Part shown: positions 6,933 through 15,031 of the stretch, in pieces | Position numbering within the stretch: position 1 is the first letter of the stretch | Layout: each line of letters begins with the position of its first letter | From: a bacterium | GTDB taxonomy: Bacteria; Patescibacteriota; Minisyncoccia; UBA6257; GWB1-50-10 | Length of the DNA: 45,591 nucleotides | Assembly (NCBI GenBank): GCA_021814165.1 | Contig: JAKAIX010000004.1 | Span: 1-45,591, forward strand | Reading direction: 5' to 3' | Program-made: the position numbers and the translations under genes | Notes under the pieces: generated by a model | Database searches by the model: none | What the model saw: only the letters and a program-made list of their open reading frames with translations | Told to the model about the DNA's origin: nothing

Positions 6933-8153
6933 CTAAATGATAATCCCTCCCCCGAGCATTTCACCTTTCTCCGTATAAAACACCGCCGACTGGCCCGGAG
7001 CGACAAACTTGACCGGTTCGTCGAATTTGAGAATAAGTAATTTCGAACTATGAATTAGGGAACGTCTTTTAGCTCCTAATTCCTTATTCCTTATTCCTAA
7101 TTCAAGTACGGCCTTCGCAAGCGGTTGACGATAGCGGATACGGGCGAGCACAGGGATTTTGAATTTCTCCGCCGGAGGCGGATCCTCCTTCGGAGGAGAA
7201 TCCGAGATTTCAAACGGACGGATGAAATTCACGTTCGTAATTTCGACTTCTTTCCGATAGAGAGCCGGATTGTTCTCTCCTTCCGCGACAACAAGCGTAT
7301 TTGTTTTTAAATTTTTCTCCGCAACGTAATACGGCCTCGTCTCTGTTGCTCCCCTTATTCCTAATTCCTTATTCTTCATTCCTAAATTCAGGCCGTGCCG
7401 CTGACCGACGGTATAAAAGAAAATTCCCTCGTGCTCCCCCACTTTCTTACCGTTCGTATCGATAACGGGCCCTCTCTTCGGCTTGATATATTTCTTCAAA
7501 AACTCGTCGAGTGCCACCCGACCCAAAAAACAGATTCCCTGCGAATCCTTCTTCTCCGCCGTCGGCAACCCTGCCTTTCTCGCAATCTCCCGCACCCTCG
7601 GCTTCGTATAATCTCCTATCGGAAAGAGACTATGCTGTAGTTGCTCTTGAGTAAGCGTCCATAAGAAATAGGACTGATCTTTGTTTGGGTCCTTTGCAAT
7701 GAATAAATGATAATTGGTAATTGGTAAGTTTTGTTTTTGGATTTTGGATTTTGGATTTATTTGGGATTTGCGCAATCGGACATAATGTCCGGTTGCGACC
7801 AGATCCGCTCCCATCGCGCGCGCTCTCTTTAAAAACAACCCGAACTTTATCTCCTTGTTGCACATTACGTCCGGATTCGGCGTAACCCCGTGTTTGTACC
7901 CTTCTACCATATACTCCACCACCTTTTTCTTGTATTCCTTTTCAAAGTCGAACACGTAGAAAGGAATACCGAGATGTTCGGAGACGCGGCGCGCATCCTC
8001 CGCGTCTTTCTCTTCACATCCGTCGATATTAAACGAACGAATAAAAACGCCGGTAACGTCATACCCCTCTTTCTTGAGCAGATAAGCGGCGACCGAGCTG
8101 TCCACGCCGCCCGACAATCCCACAAATACTTTTCCCTTCTTCTTGCTTGACAT
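6933..8153 (-). CDS. mnmA: tRNA-specific 2-thiouridylase MnmA with repeat-encoded insertions
   Basis: 406 residues, longer than the usual 360-370. The family markers are present: N-terminal PP-loop GLSGGVDSS, first catalytic cysteine in NPDVMCNKEIKFG, second in GICFLG, and the central YTVGQRHGLNLG. It adds sulfur to U34 of the Glu, Gln and Lys tRNAs. The extra length comes from low-complexity insertions encoded by dispersed DNA repeats: residues about 128-151 (AT-rich repeat), about 255-267 and 350-360 (both reading KNKELGIR-like), and about 319-328 (proline-rich, from a GC palindrome). All are in-frame and all lie in loops away from the motifs. A divergent promoter region separates it from the small membrane gene at 8215. 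Confidence 0.93.
   Translation of the reverse strand: MSSKKKGKVFVGLSGGVDSSVAAYLLKKEGYDVTGVFIRSFNIDGCEEKDAEDARRVSEHLGIPFYVFDFEKEYKKKVVEYMVEGYKHGVTPNPDVMCNKEIKFGLFLKRARAMGADLVATGHYVRLRKSQINPKSKIQKQNLPITNYHLFIAKDPNKDQSYFLWTLTQEQLQHSLFPIGDYTKPRVREIARKAGLPTAEKKDSQGICFLGRVALDEFLKKYIKPKRGPVIDTNGKKVGEHEGIFFYTVGQRHGLNLGMKNKELGIRGATETRPYYVAEKNLKTNTLVVAEGENNPALYRKEVEITNVNFIRPFEISDSPPKEDPPPAEKFKIPVLARIRYRQPLAKAVLELGIRNKELGAKRRSLIHSSKLLILKFDEPVKFVAPGQSAVFYTEKGEMLGGGIII
7073..7103. repeat. GAATTAGGAATAAGG-family repeat inside mnmA (1)
   Basis: On the minus strand it reads GAATTAGGAATAAGGAATAA and so on, encoding an ELGIRNKELG-like peptide. Related copies lie at 7353-7389, 15003-15031 and 21925-21960. Confidence 0.75.
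7168..7197. repeat. 30-bp GC palindromic unit inside mnmA
   Basis: TCCGCCGGAGGCGGATCCTC followed by CTTCGGAGGA. Its reverse complement matches the unit at 87-116 apart from one or two positions and a gap. Here it is translated as a proline-rich PPKEDPPPAE stretch. Confidence 0.75.
7353..7389. repeat. GAATTAGGAATAAGG-family repeat inside mnmA (2)
   Basis: Second in-frame copy in the same gene, encoding a MKNKELGIRG-like peptide just after the conserved GQRHGLNLG motif. Confidence 0.72.
7700..7770. repeat. AT-rich low-complexity repeat inside mnmA
   Basis: Tandem ATTTTGG/GGTAATT-type units translated in-frame as a Lys/Gln/Asn-rich insertion after the conserved ATGHYVR motif. It resembles the intergenic repeat style seen elsewhere in the window. 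Confidence 0.6.
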
Positions 8154-8173
8154 GAGAAGTAACTAAGTATAAT
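8147..8173 (+). promoter_or_regulatory. promoter for the 114-codon membrane gene
   Basis: TTGACA (8147-8152) and TATAAT (8168-8173) with a short 15-bp spacer. The -35 overlaps the mnmA start codon region, so the two divergent genes share this control segment; a TATACT facing mnmA overlaps it at 8171-8166. The leader contains GGAGTAAGG before the ATG. Confidence 0.5.
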
Positions 8174-8214
8174 AATATGCTTGAAATTTTACAAACTTCA
8201 ACGCGGAGTAAGGT

Positions 8215-8559
8215 ATGAGAGAGAAACTTTCCTTGGTCTTCGTGCTGGTGGGTGTTGTACTGGTAGCAAAATTCGCATCGCCTTCCAACAACGTGGAAAG
8301 CCAAGCTCTTCCAATGATAGGAGTGATTTCACTTGTCCTTGGGTCTTATTTCTATGTGAGACCAAAGGAAAAAGAAAAACAGAAGTCATTTCATGTATCA
8401 CTACTCGTATTCGGTGTAATACTTCTAGCGGTAGGGGTGGTGTTTCTCAACAGTTCTTTGTACTTTTCGTATGGTGCTTTGGCGGGCATCTTGTTCATTA
8501 TGGCAGGGATATCAAAACTTCTCCCTGACGAAGAAACTGGCACCCTCCCTCGAACTTAA
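8215..8559 (+). CDS. small membrane protein with four transmembrane helices, unknown function
   Basis: 114 residues with four hydrophobic segments (about 5-20, 31-48, 60-78 and 84-102) in two similar pairs separated by a charged KEKEKQK loop. A GGAGTAAGG ribosome site precedes the ATG. A perfect hairpin terminator follows the stop, so it is a single-gene unit. It stands divergent to mnmA. It resembles generic bacterial four-helix hypothetical proteins and I cannot name a family. Confidence 0.7.
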   Translation: MREKLSLVFVLVGVVLVAKFASPSNNVESQALPMIGVISLVLGSYFYVRPKEKEKQKSFHVSLLVFGVILLAVGVVFLNSSLYFSYGALAGILFIMAGISKLLPDEETGTLPRT

Positions 8560-8571
8560 TCAATTTTGTCC

Positions 8572-8618
8572 AAGTCCCATGCTATTCAACTATTCAGGAG
8601 CATGGGACTTATTGTTTC
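8572..8618 (+). terminator. intrinsic terminator after the 114-codon gene
   Basis: A perfect 12-bp stem AAGTCCCATGCT / AGCATGGGACTT (8572-8583 and 8599-8610) is followed by ATTGTTTCTT. Confidence 0.8.
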
Positions 8619-8621
8619 TTC

Positions 8622-8650
8622 TTGAAATTTTCAAAGGATTTCAATAGAAT
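8622..8650 (+). promoter_or_regulatory. efp promoter
   Basis: TTGAAA (8622-8627), a 17-bp spacer and TAGAAT (8645-8650). The ATG lies 27 bases further on. No clear Shine-Dalgarno is visible. Confidence 0.6.
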
Positions 8651-8677
8651 GGGACGGTAATCGATATTTTATTCAAC

Positions 8678-9253
8678 ATGGCTCGACTCGCTTACAACGA
8701 ACTCAAGATCGGAACCGCCTTCGTAAAGGACGGGGATCCTTATCGCGTACTTGAGTATGCGTTCATCCGCATGCAACAACGAAAGCCCGTAGCGCAGCTC
8801 AAGGTAAAAAATCTCATAAGCGGCAAGGTGCAGGAATTTGCCGCACACGTGAACGATACATTTGAGGAGGCGGAGATTGTTGCCATGCCCGTAAAATTCA
8901 TCTATGAGAATCGGGGAGAATACTGGTTCCACGAAGCGGGAAACCCGAAAAACCGTTTTAAGCTCTCCGCGGAAGCGATCGGAGAAGGGGTGCAGTTTTT
9001 GAAAGCGAACACCGACGTTACCGCAGACAAATTCGAAGAAAAAATCATAAACGTGGAACTTCCCATCAAGATGGATTTGAAGGTGACCGAAGCTCCGCCT
9101 GCATTGAAAGGGAACACCGCGCAGGGCGGCAACAAACTTGCGACCCTCGAAACGGGGGCGAAGGTGAACGTTCCTCTCTTTATCAACGAAGGAGATGTTG
9201 TGCGGGTAAACACCACGACGGGAGAATATATCGAGCGCGTAGAGAAGAATTAG
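8678..9253 (+). CDS. efp: translation elongation factor P with an atypical tip
   Basis: 191 residues, full length, with the KOW-like N-terminal domain (1-65) and two OB domains; the C-terminal signature GDVVRVNTTTGEYIERV is present. EF-P relieves ribosomes stalled on polyproline. Aligned without gaps to the E. coli protein, the tip loop PGKGQAF corresponds to MQQRKPV, so the modified Lys34 position is Gln34, flanked by Arg35 and Lys36. Neither beta-lysylation at Lys34 nor rhamnosylation of an Arg at that position would be possible, so this EF-P may work unmodified or be modified at a neighbour. It is a single-gene unit with its own promoter. Confidence 0.95.
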   Translation: MARLAYNELKIGTAFVKDGDPYRVLEYAFIRMQQRKPVAQLKVKNLISGKVQEFAAHVNDTFEEAEIVAMPVKFIYENRGEYWFHEAGNPKNRFKLSAEAIGEGVQFLKANTDVTADKFEEKIINVELPIKMDLKVTEAPPALKGNTAQGGNKLATLETGAKVNVPLFINEGDVVRVNTTTGEYIERVEKN

Positions 9254-9264
9254 AGACTGGCTCT

Positions 9265-9364
9265 CTAGCACCGCATTCCTCCTCAGCTCGGGCGCTCCGG
9301 GCCGCCTGCCTGCGCAGGCAGGCTTGGCAAAGTCTTACTCTCGTTCGGATGAACGCGGTGCTAG
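9265..9364. repeat. palindromic element between convergent efp and TraG-like genes
   Basis: Outer arms CTAGCACCGCATTC (9265-9278) and GAACGCGGTGCTAG (9351-9364) pair with one mismatch. Inside is a perfect 20-bp palindrome (9304-9323) made of GCCTGCCTGC and its complement. It may serve as a bidirectional transcription barrier. A relative of the inner unit is embedded in the FAD-oxidase gene at 35012-35046. Confidence 0.75.
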
Positions 9365-9374
9365 GTAAACTAAC

Positions 9375-11216
9375 TCAATCCGCTTTCTTTACTTTTTCCA
9401 GCGCTTCCTTGAGAGCGCTCCGGAGTTCTTCCACATTTAGTACCTCTTCTGATTCCTCTTTTTTCTTCTTTGTCTCTGTGCCTGAGTTTGTCTCGAGCGC
9501 ATGAAGGGAAAGCGAAGATATTTCTGACTGAGGGGCCATCACCGACTCTTCCTCGAATGTTGTTTTTGGTTTCTCCTCTGTTTTCAACTCGTGTGTTTCA
9601 CGCGGCGGATGAGACGAATGGTGCTGCGGATCGTGCGGAGATTCGCTTTTTTCCTGTTTTTGTTCAGTCGATCGCGCCGGTTGTATCCCGAATTCTATGC
9701 CAAGATTCGCAAGCGCGGCATATTGTTGTTCTCTCGGCTTACCGTCTTTCAACTCCCGCGGCGCCATCCGTACCGGCTTCATTTCGCCCGATTTTATCTT
9801 TGTAAGGCAGTCCTTGCAATACACGGGGCGGCCCTCCTCGGGCTCGAAGGGTACCGTCGTCGCCTTGCCGCAGGAAGAGCACACTACTTCAAACTGGCCC
9901 TCGCTCGGTCCCATCACTCCCGTCCATTTATTGATTTCATCTTCCACTATCCATCGGGGGCGGGCATAATATTTTCTCGAGTACTCAATGATTTTTTGTT
10001 CTATATCTTCGGAGGTGCTCAATTTAAACGGCGGGAGCGTGGCGGCGGAGAACGGACGGCTGGTAACGCCGTTTACCATGAGCTTCAGATAAATATTGTA
10101 GTTCGGAAGGTTCACGAAATCCTCGGGTGCGAACTCCGGTTCGAATTCTTTCTCCAGGAATTCCGCGTCCGCCGCACCTACCCTGAACACAATCATCGTC
10201 CCGACGTTTCCGAATACCGCATCGCGCACCTTAGTCGAGACATCCGTTACGAGCTGCCCCACGTACTGATGGGCAAGTACGAGATCTAAACGATATTTCC
10301 TCGCCTCGGAGAGGATGCTCGCAAACGAATCGGTCGCGAAGTTTTGAAACTCATCAACGTAGAGAAAGAAGTCGACGCGCTCTTCTTCGGGGACGCGCAC
10401 GCGTTCCATCGCGGAGAGCTGAATTTTTGTAATAAGCATGGCGCCCAAGAGCGCCGAGTTGTCCTCGCCTATTCTTCCCTTCGACACGTTCACGAGAAAT
10501 ATCTTCCCCGAATTCATGATATCGAAAATATCAAAAGTGCTTTTTGCCTGTCCCACGATATTTCGGACGACTGAGGTCGAGAGGAATTGCCCTACCTTGT
10601 TTTGAATAGGAGCGATTGCTTCGTTTCTGAATTGATCTCTCCATTCCTCGTATTCATTCACCCAAAATGCTTTCACAACGGGATCCTTGAGATTAGAGAC
10701 AATCTTTCCACGATACTCCTTGTCGACAAGGAGACGTGTAATTCCTAATAGCGTCGATCCCGGGGTATCCAAAAGCGCGAGAATCGCATTATTCAAGATA
10801 TATTCCATTCTCGCCGACCAGACATTCGACCAGATTTTCGTGAAAATGCCCATAAGACCCGAAGCAACGAGATGTTTATACTTCGGATCGGGAAGTTCGA
10901 GCACGTTGAACCCAAGATGGAAATCCGTATCCGCGGGATTGAAGTACACGACGTCCTTCATTCGCTCTTCGGGAATCTTGTGCAGAAGATCCTCGATAAG
11001 CTCGCCGTGCGGATCCACGACGCAAATCCCCTCGCCGTTCGCGATATCCTGTACGATCAAATTATTCAAAAGCGCCGATTTTCCGGTACCGGTCTTTCCG
11101 ATTACGTACGTGTGCTGACGGCGATCTTTTCGCCTGATACCGAAAAGCCGGTTTGAGTTCCGGAAATTGGTTTTGGCAAAATACACGACGTCCTTGTCAG
11201 CTTCCTCGTTTGGCAT
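9375..11216 (-). CDS. TraG/VirD4-like ATPase with C-terminal zinc ribbon
   Basis: 613-residue soluble ATPase of the HerA/FtsK-TraG class. Walker A is GKTGTGKS (40-47). The adjoining CVVDPHGELIEDLL and Walker B FFLYVDEFQNF are typical of CPR TraG/TraM-recognition proteins, as is the AHQYVGQL motif. After the ATPase a Cys4 zinc ribbon (VCSSCGK ... VYCKDC, about 440-470) is followed by a long acidic, lysine-rich tail. No transmembrane segment is seen, so any membrane link would be through a partner. A paralogue with the same core but no ribbon lies at 24472-25917. A TGC-TATAAG extended -10 (11238-11233) lies between two hairpins upstream. DNA or protein pumping is the family role; the substrate is unknown. 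Confidence 0.85.
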   Translation of the reverse strand: MPNEEADKDVVYFAKTNFRNSNRLFGIRRKDRRQHTYVIGKTGTGKSALLNNLIVQDIANGEGICVVDPHGELIEDLLHKIPEERMKDVVYFNPADTDFHLGFNVLELPDPKYKHLVASGLMGIFTKIWSNVWSARMEYILNNAILALLDTPGSTLLGITRLLVDKEYRGKIVSNLKDPVVKAFWVNEYEEWRDQFRNEAIAPIQNKVGQFLSTSVVRNIVGQAKSTFDIFDIMNSGKIFLVNVSKGRIGEDNSALLGAMLITKIQLSAMERVRVPEEERVDFFLYVDEFQNFATDSFASILSEARKYRLDLVLAHQYVGQLVTDVSTKVRDAVFGNVGTMIVFRVGAADAEFLEKEFEPEFAPEDFVNLPNYNIYLKLMVNGVTSRPFSAATLPPFKLSTSEDIEQKIIEYSRKYYARPRWIVEDEINKWTGVMGPSEGQFEVVCSSCGKATTVPFEPEEGRPVYCKDCLTKIKSGEMKPVRMAPRELKDGKPREQQYAALANLGIEFGIQPARSTEQKQEKSESPHDPQHHSSHPPRETHELKTEEKPKTTFEEESVMAPQSEISSLSLHALETNSGTETKKKKEESEEVLNVEELRSALKEALEKVKKAD

Positions 11217-11222
11217 TGTTGC

Positions 11223-11281
11223 AATAAAATACCTTATAGCAAGCTCGCGAGGTATTTTATTTTGAGAACCACTCGGTTCTC
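11223..11281. promoter_or_regulatory. leader with two hairpins and an extended -10 upstream of the TraG-like gene
   Basis: A perfect 11-bp inverted repeat AATAAAATACC / GGTATTTTATT (11223-11233, 11251-11261) encloses an extended -10 (TGCTATAAG, minus strand). A second hairpin GAGAACC-ACTC-GGTTCTC lies at 11264-11281. The rest of 11217-11460 has no ORF and only more inverted repeats. The inverted repeat around the -10 could be an operator. Confidence 0.45.
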
Positions 11282-11409
11282 AACGCTCGCTTCGCTCACT
11301 GTGTTCCTCCACGGGGGAACCTACAGTTTCCCCCGACCCCCTTTCGTCGACCATCTTTTCCCGAAGCTCGCTTTGGGAAAATCTGTCCTTATTATACCAC
11401 CAATTTCCT

Positions 11410-11444
11410 GGAGGCCGTACCTCCCGAGGAGGCTCGACCTCCCC
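11410..11444. repeat. GC-rich palindromic repeat after the cysteine-rich array
   Basis: Reads GGAGGCCGTACCTCC ... GGAGG with a GA-rich centre, a diverged copy of the element at 5138-5174. It starts 17 bases past the last stop of the array. There is no T-run, so it would slow 3' decay rather than end transcription. Confidence 0.7.
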
Positions 11445-11460
11445 ATATTGACGTTCGTCA

Positions 11461-13236
11461 TTACATCATCTCCCCTTGATAACATTGTTCACAATAGACG
11501 ATGGCAGGTGATTCGGGCGAGTAGCTTGTTTCGAACTCGTTGAGGCACGGTTCATCGCCATGAAAGTGTTTCGCGGAATTCACGTAGGTATGGGGTCCTT
11601 TTTGCCTTCCCGTTTTGCTTCTACAATCACAGCGCCTTTTCCGTAACACAAACGGGTTTCGCATACTGAGACGCGCTTTGTGACGGCAAAAGAAACAGCG
11701 ACGCGGCAACGGAATATTCATATGACGATAAAATTGGAGTTCCCGAGAGATAATCCGATAATTGCGATTACATTCGATGCAGACGAGAATTTCATCGGTC
11801 ACGCTATCACGCACATCTTCAATTGCATCAGGCAGATCTTCTGTCTTTATCGTTTCCTTACCGGTTGTAAATGGCTGATTTCTGCGCCAACTGAGTCCCC
11901 TTGACCTCGCCTCTTGTTCTTCAAGCGGAAAGTAATCTTGCGCCAGACTCTCGTTATAACCGAAATATGACAATTCAGGCGGATAAAACTCTCCAAATTT
12001 GTAGACGATACCATTCTTATCGACATATGGCATGGAATCCATGTGCGCGATAATCTTAGGTAGCATCATTTCATATTCCTCTTTGGTATACTGTTTGTTC
12101 AAAATACAGTATTGGGCTTTCTTAAGACCAACACAACCGAAAATATTTTCCGAAGAGTGGCAACCATCCACATAATAGTAATCACGATTTTTCCAAGAAA
12201 AGATCGGGAAGCGCCCGACATAGGTATGATCCGGAGTGATTCCCTCATATGTGAGTGACAGCTCCCCACCAACCGTGAGATCATAGCTGTCCTTCGGAGT
12301 GTCGCAACCTTCGGCATACCGGCAATTTTCACCTCGTTGTATCAGGAAACAATCACGGCTGTTTTTACAGTTACTCAGATAGTCTCCGGTCGAGCTAACG
12401 GTATTACGAAATAACGCAAAACGGCGCGGGGAGGTGTAAAGTAATTCCGAAAATTCTTTCCTCGCGCGTTCCACCCCACTAAAAGTATTAAGTTTGTAAC
12501 CGGAAAGTATTTTTTCGTACTCTTCCTTAGAATACTGTTTATTTTTAAAGCAATATCGCTGGTGACGAAGTCCGACGCACAAGAGACAATCGCTGCAATC
12601 TCGGCAATCATATGCGAAGGAACAATCGGAAAGCGCAACCGAATCATAGACATAGCGGCACTGATAGCAATCCTCTATGAAGATTCCTTCATATACGTAA
12701 CTATTGGAGTTAAGAATGTGCAAACAATCCACCAGATATTTACCATCAACCATATAATATCCGTAGAGACAATCCTCCAGCTTCCATGCAATAAAAATCA
12801 TGTAACAATTCTTGGAACGCGCGAAATCCTGGTTATACTCACAATTCACGCTTCCTCCGATAAGTCCGTCGTCGTTCACCAGCGCAAGATATGGCACCCG
12901 TTTCTGTAACTCGTTGAATTGTAAAAAGAACGGTTTTGAGAAATCATATTCTTGCGCGAAATCTTTGGGATCCCACTTGTCAGACCACCAACACTTCACG
13001 CAGTAGACCGTTAAACCGGAATCTTTCGAATAAAGGGAGATAATATTCTTACCGCATAGATCACACGTTCTCTGATAAAGATTCATGTCATTGCGCCATG
13101 ACATGCGACGCTGTTTGCGACATACGGGGCACCACGTCGGCGGGGGCACGTCCATCTTCTCGTAGAATGTAAAATCATCCGGTTCGATGACGAAGGATTG
13201 TTTGCAATTTTGGCAGGTCTTGGTTTCTGAATTCAT
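11461..13236 (-). CDS. cysteine-rich multi-zinc-ribbon repeat protein, array member 7 (last)
   Basis: 591 residues with about 36 cysteines by my count, no signal peptide and no membrane helix. Order: ribbon 1 (Cys8, 11, 36, 39); ribbon 2 (Cys58, 61, 79, 82) ending in CWWSDKWD; a cysteine-laddered repeat region (about 130-240) ending in LRHQRYCFKNKQYSKEEYE; a second such region ending in LKKAQYCILNKQYTKEEYE (about 371-390); a YKFGEFYPPEL...YNES linker; ribbon 3 (Cys486, 489, 514, 517); and ribbon 4 (Cys536, 538, 564, 582, 585 with His557 and His559). Ribbons 1 and 3 share the exact C-x2-C-x24-C-x2-C spacing. The start overlaps the previous gene by 4 bases. Function unknown; zinc binding and a beta-helix-like core are inferences. 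Confidence 0.85.
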   Translation of the reverse strand: MNSETKTCQNCKQSFVIEPDDFTFYEKMDVPPPTWCPVCRKQRRMSWRNDMNLYQRTCDLCGKNIISLYSKDSGLTVYCVKCWWSDKWDPKDFAQEYDFSKPFFLQFNELQKRVPYLALVNDDGLIGGSVNCEYNQDFARSKNCYMIFIAWKLEDCLYGYYMVDGKYLVDCLHILNSNSYVYEGIFIEDCYQCRYVYDSVALSDCSFAYDCRDCSDCLLCVGLRHQRYCFKNKQYSKEEYEKILSGYKLNTFSGVERARKEFSELLYTSPRRFALFRNTVSSTGDYLSNCKNSRDCFLIQRGENCRYAEGCDTPKDSYDLTVGGELSLTYEGITPDHTYVGRFPIFSWKNRDYYYVDGCHSSENIFGCVGLKKAQYCILNKQYTKEEYEMMLPKIIAHMDSMPYVDKNGIVYKFGEFYPPELSYFGYNESLAQDYFPLEEQEARSRGLSWRRNQPFTTGKETIKTEDLPDAIEDVRDSVTDEILVCIECNRNYRIISRELQFYRHMNIPLPRRCFFCRHKARLSMRNPFVLRKRRCDCRSKTGRQKGPHTYVNSAKHFHGDEPCLNEFETSYSPESPAIVYCEQCYQGEMM

Positions 13237-15002
13237 GCTATTTCGCTATTGTAGCACTGCTCACAGTATACAATTTCCGGTCGATCGGGTGCGTAGCTTG
13301 TTTCGAAGGTATTGGGACAGTGACCACCTCCATGAAAATGCTCCGTAGCGTTTTGATAATTGTCTCCTTCTCTTTTCTCCCCTCCGCATTGGCATGTACG
13401 ACGGTAAAGTCGGGGCGGATTTACACGCTTGCATCTCTCCGCGTAACGGCAATTCGGGCATTTTCTTGGAATCGGCAGTTCGAAACGACGCAACAGCAGC
13501 AGTTCGTTCGGCACAACCCGGAACGGGTTTTTGCATTCCATACATTCGATGATTTCATTCAAAATGGCGTCTTTGATGTCGTGAATGCTGTCCGGAAGAT
13601 CTCGAGTGTCTACCGTCGGTTGGTGGGGATTCGGTCTCTGCTCATACCAAGAAAATCCCCGCTTTTCCGCCTCCTCTTTGCTAAGAGGAAAGAAACTGGG
13701 CGCATAACTCTCGTCATATCCGGAAAGACTGAATTCCGGAGGAAAAAACTCGCCGTATTTATAAACTCTTCCTTTTGAATCAACATACGGATGTTCGTTC
13801 ATGTCGTGGATGATCCGTTCGCGGAGTTTTTTATATTCTTCCTCGCTATATTGTTTATTTAAAATGCAAAATCGCTTATTCCTCATATTCGCGCATCCGA
13901 AGAGATATGACGACGAGATTACGAAAAGAGAGTATTCGATTTCACGCACATTCGGCCATGCTTGAAAGGAGCACTTTATCGTGTCCGCTCCTTCTCCCAC
14001 GATCATGCCTTCATAAATCCTCTGTGCGCCGTTTCCCCAAATAGTGTAGTCGTATGAATCCTTTATCCCGGTCATGGTCATAAGTTGGCAATAACGCGAA
14101 TTCTCGGCACCTTCGTGGACAACGTACATATTCTTCGAGTTTTTCGATTCGTATATATAATCCCCGGTAACGTTCAGATTACGAAGCGCGTGAGAAAATT
14201 TATGGGGGTATTTCTCCCAAAACTCCGTGGACTCTTTTTTGAAATGTTCCACGTTTTTATACGAATCCACGTGAAATCCCTCTAATTTCTTCTTGTACTC
14301 TCCCTTCTCGTACGGTTTATTGAAAATGCAGTAATTTTTCTTTCTCAAACCGACACAACCGAAACAATTGCTGCAACCGATACAATCCTTTGAAAAATAC
14401 GTTTCCTGACAATCTTCGCAATCTTCAGAAAAGAACGTCCGATAACACGGCCCGGAATTCACGAGACCGTAACAGAGCTCCGAACCTCCGGTCATGGTAG
14501 AATCCATCAGGTCCTTATTGTGCAAAAGATACTCAGAATAAAGCACGTTTTCGCACTCATCCGCGGTAAAAATGAGGTAACAGTTCTTCGCGGTGGCACA
14601 GTGGTTCACATATTCGGAGTTAACCAACGTAGGATAATTGGAATCAAGCGCGACTTGGGGAGTTTCCCTTATAAGATCTCTCAATTGTTCCAGAAAGGGG
14701 CGTGACGGATCGTATTCACGTGCGTACTGGCCGCTGTCCCATTTATCACTCCACCAACAGACATTGCAATATACAATCAGTTCTTGCTCGGGAGGATACG
14801 ACGATATCATGGATTTCCCGCACATGTCGCATCTTCGCTTGAAGAGACCCCTATCGTTCGCAAACGCCAATCTGCGTTGAAACCTACACTCCGGACACCA
14901 CGTGGGTAGCGGTACCCGCATCCTTTCGTAGAACGTGAAGTCATCGGGTTCGATGACAAATTGATTCTTGCAACTTTGGCATATTCTCGTCTCGGTATTC
15001 AT
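13233..15002 (-). CDS. cysteine-rich multi-zinc-ribbon repeat protein, array member 6
   Basis: 589 residues with the same plan as its neighbour. Ribbons 1 and 2 have identical cysteine positions (8, 11, 36, 39 and 58, 61, 79, 82). The two core motifs read CFGCVGLRKKNYCIFNKPY and FGCANMRNKRFCILNKQY. The second core half carries KDSYDYTIWG, a motif shared by most members. The C-terminal ribbon is the H-x-H type: CQC, then EHFHGGGHC, then YCEQCY. It is preceded by a 29-base spacer holding an AGGAATT-rich dispersed repeat whose end, AGGAATTATG, may provide a weak ribosome site. It overlaps member 7 by 4 bases. Function unknown. Confidence 0.85.
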   Translation of the reverse strand: MNTETRICQSCKNQFVIEPDDFTFYERMRVPLPTWCPECRFQRRLAFANDRGLFKRRCDMCGKSMISSYPPEQELIVYCNVCWWSDKWDSGQYAREYDPSRPFLEQLRDLIRETPQVALDSNYPTLVNSEYVNHCATAKNCYLIFTADECENVLYSEYLLHNKDLMDSTMTGGSELCYGLVNSGPCYRTFFSEDCEDCQETYFSKDCIGCSNCFGCVGLRKKNYCIFNKPYEKGEYKKKLEGFHVDSYKNVEHFKKESTEFWEKYPHKFSHALRNLNVTGDYIYESKNSKNMYVVHEGAENSRYCQLMTMTGIKDSYDYTIWGNGAQRIYEGMIVGEGADTIKCSFQAWPNVREIEYSLFVISSSYLFGCANMRNKRFCILNKQYSEEEYKKLRERIIHDMNEHPYVDSKGRVYKYGEFFPPEFSLSGYDESYAPSFFPLSKEEAEKRGFSWYEQRPNPHQPTVDTRDLPDSIHDIKDAILNEIIECMECKNPFRVVPNELLLLRRFELPIPRKCPNCRYAERCKRVNPPRLYRRTCQCGGEKREGDNYQNATEHFHGGGHCPNTFETSYAPDRPEIVYCEQCYNSEIA

Positions 15003-15031
15003 AATTCCTAATTCTTTATTCCTGATTCTCG
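15003..15031. repeat. dispersed repeat as intra-array spacer (member 5 / member 6)
   Basis: Minus strand: AGAATCAGGAATAAAGAATT then AGGAATT directly before the ATG. It is almost identical to the spacer at 21925-21960 before member 2 and related to the repeats inside mnmA. Most other junctions in the array have no spacer. Confidence 0.75.

Noticed and set aside
9591-10289. Plus-strand open frame of 232 codons
   Set aside because: Antisense to the TraG-like ATPase; no motif or ribosome site.
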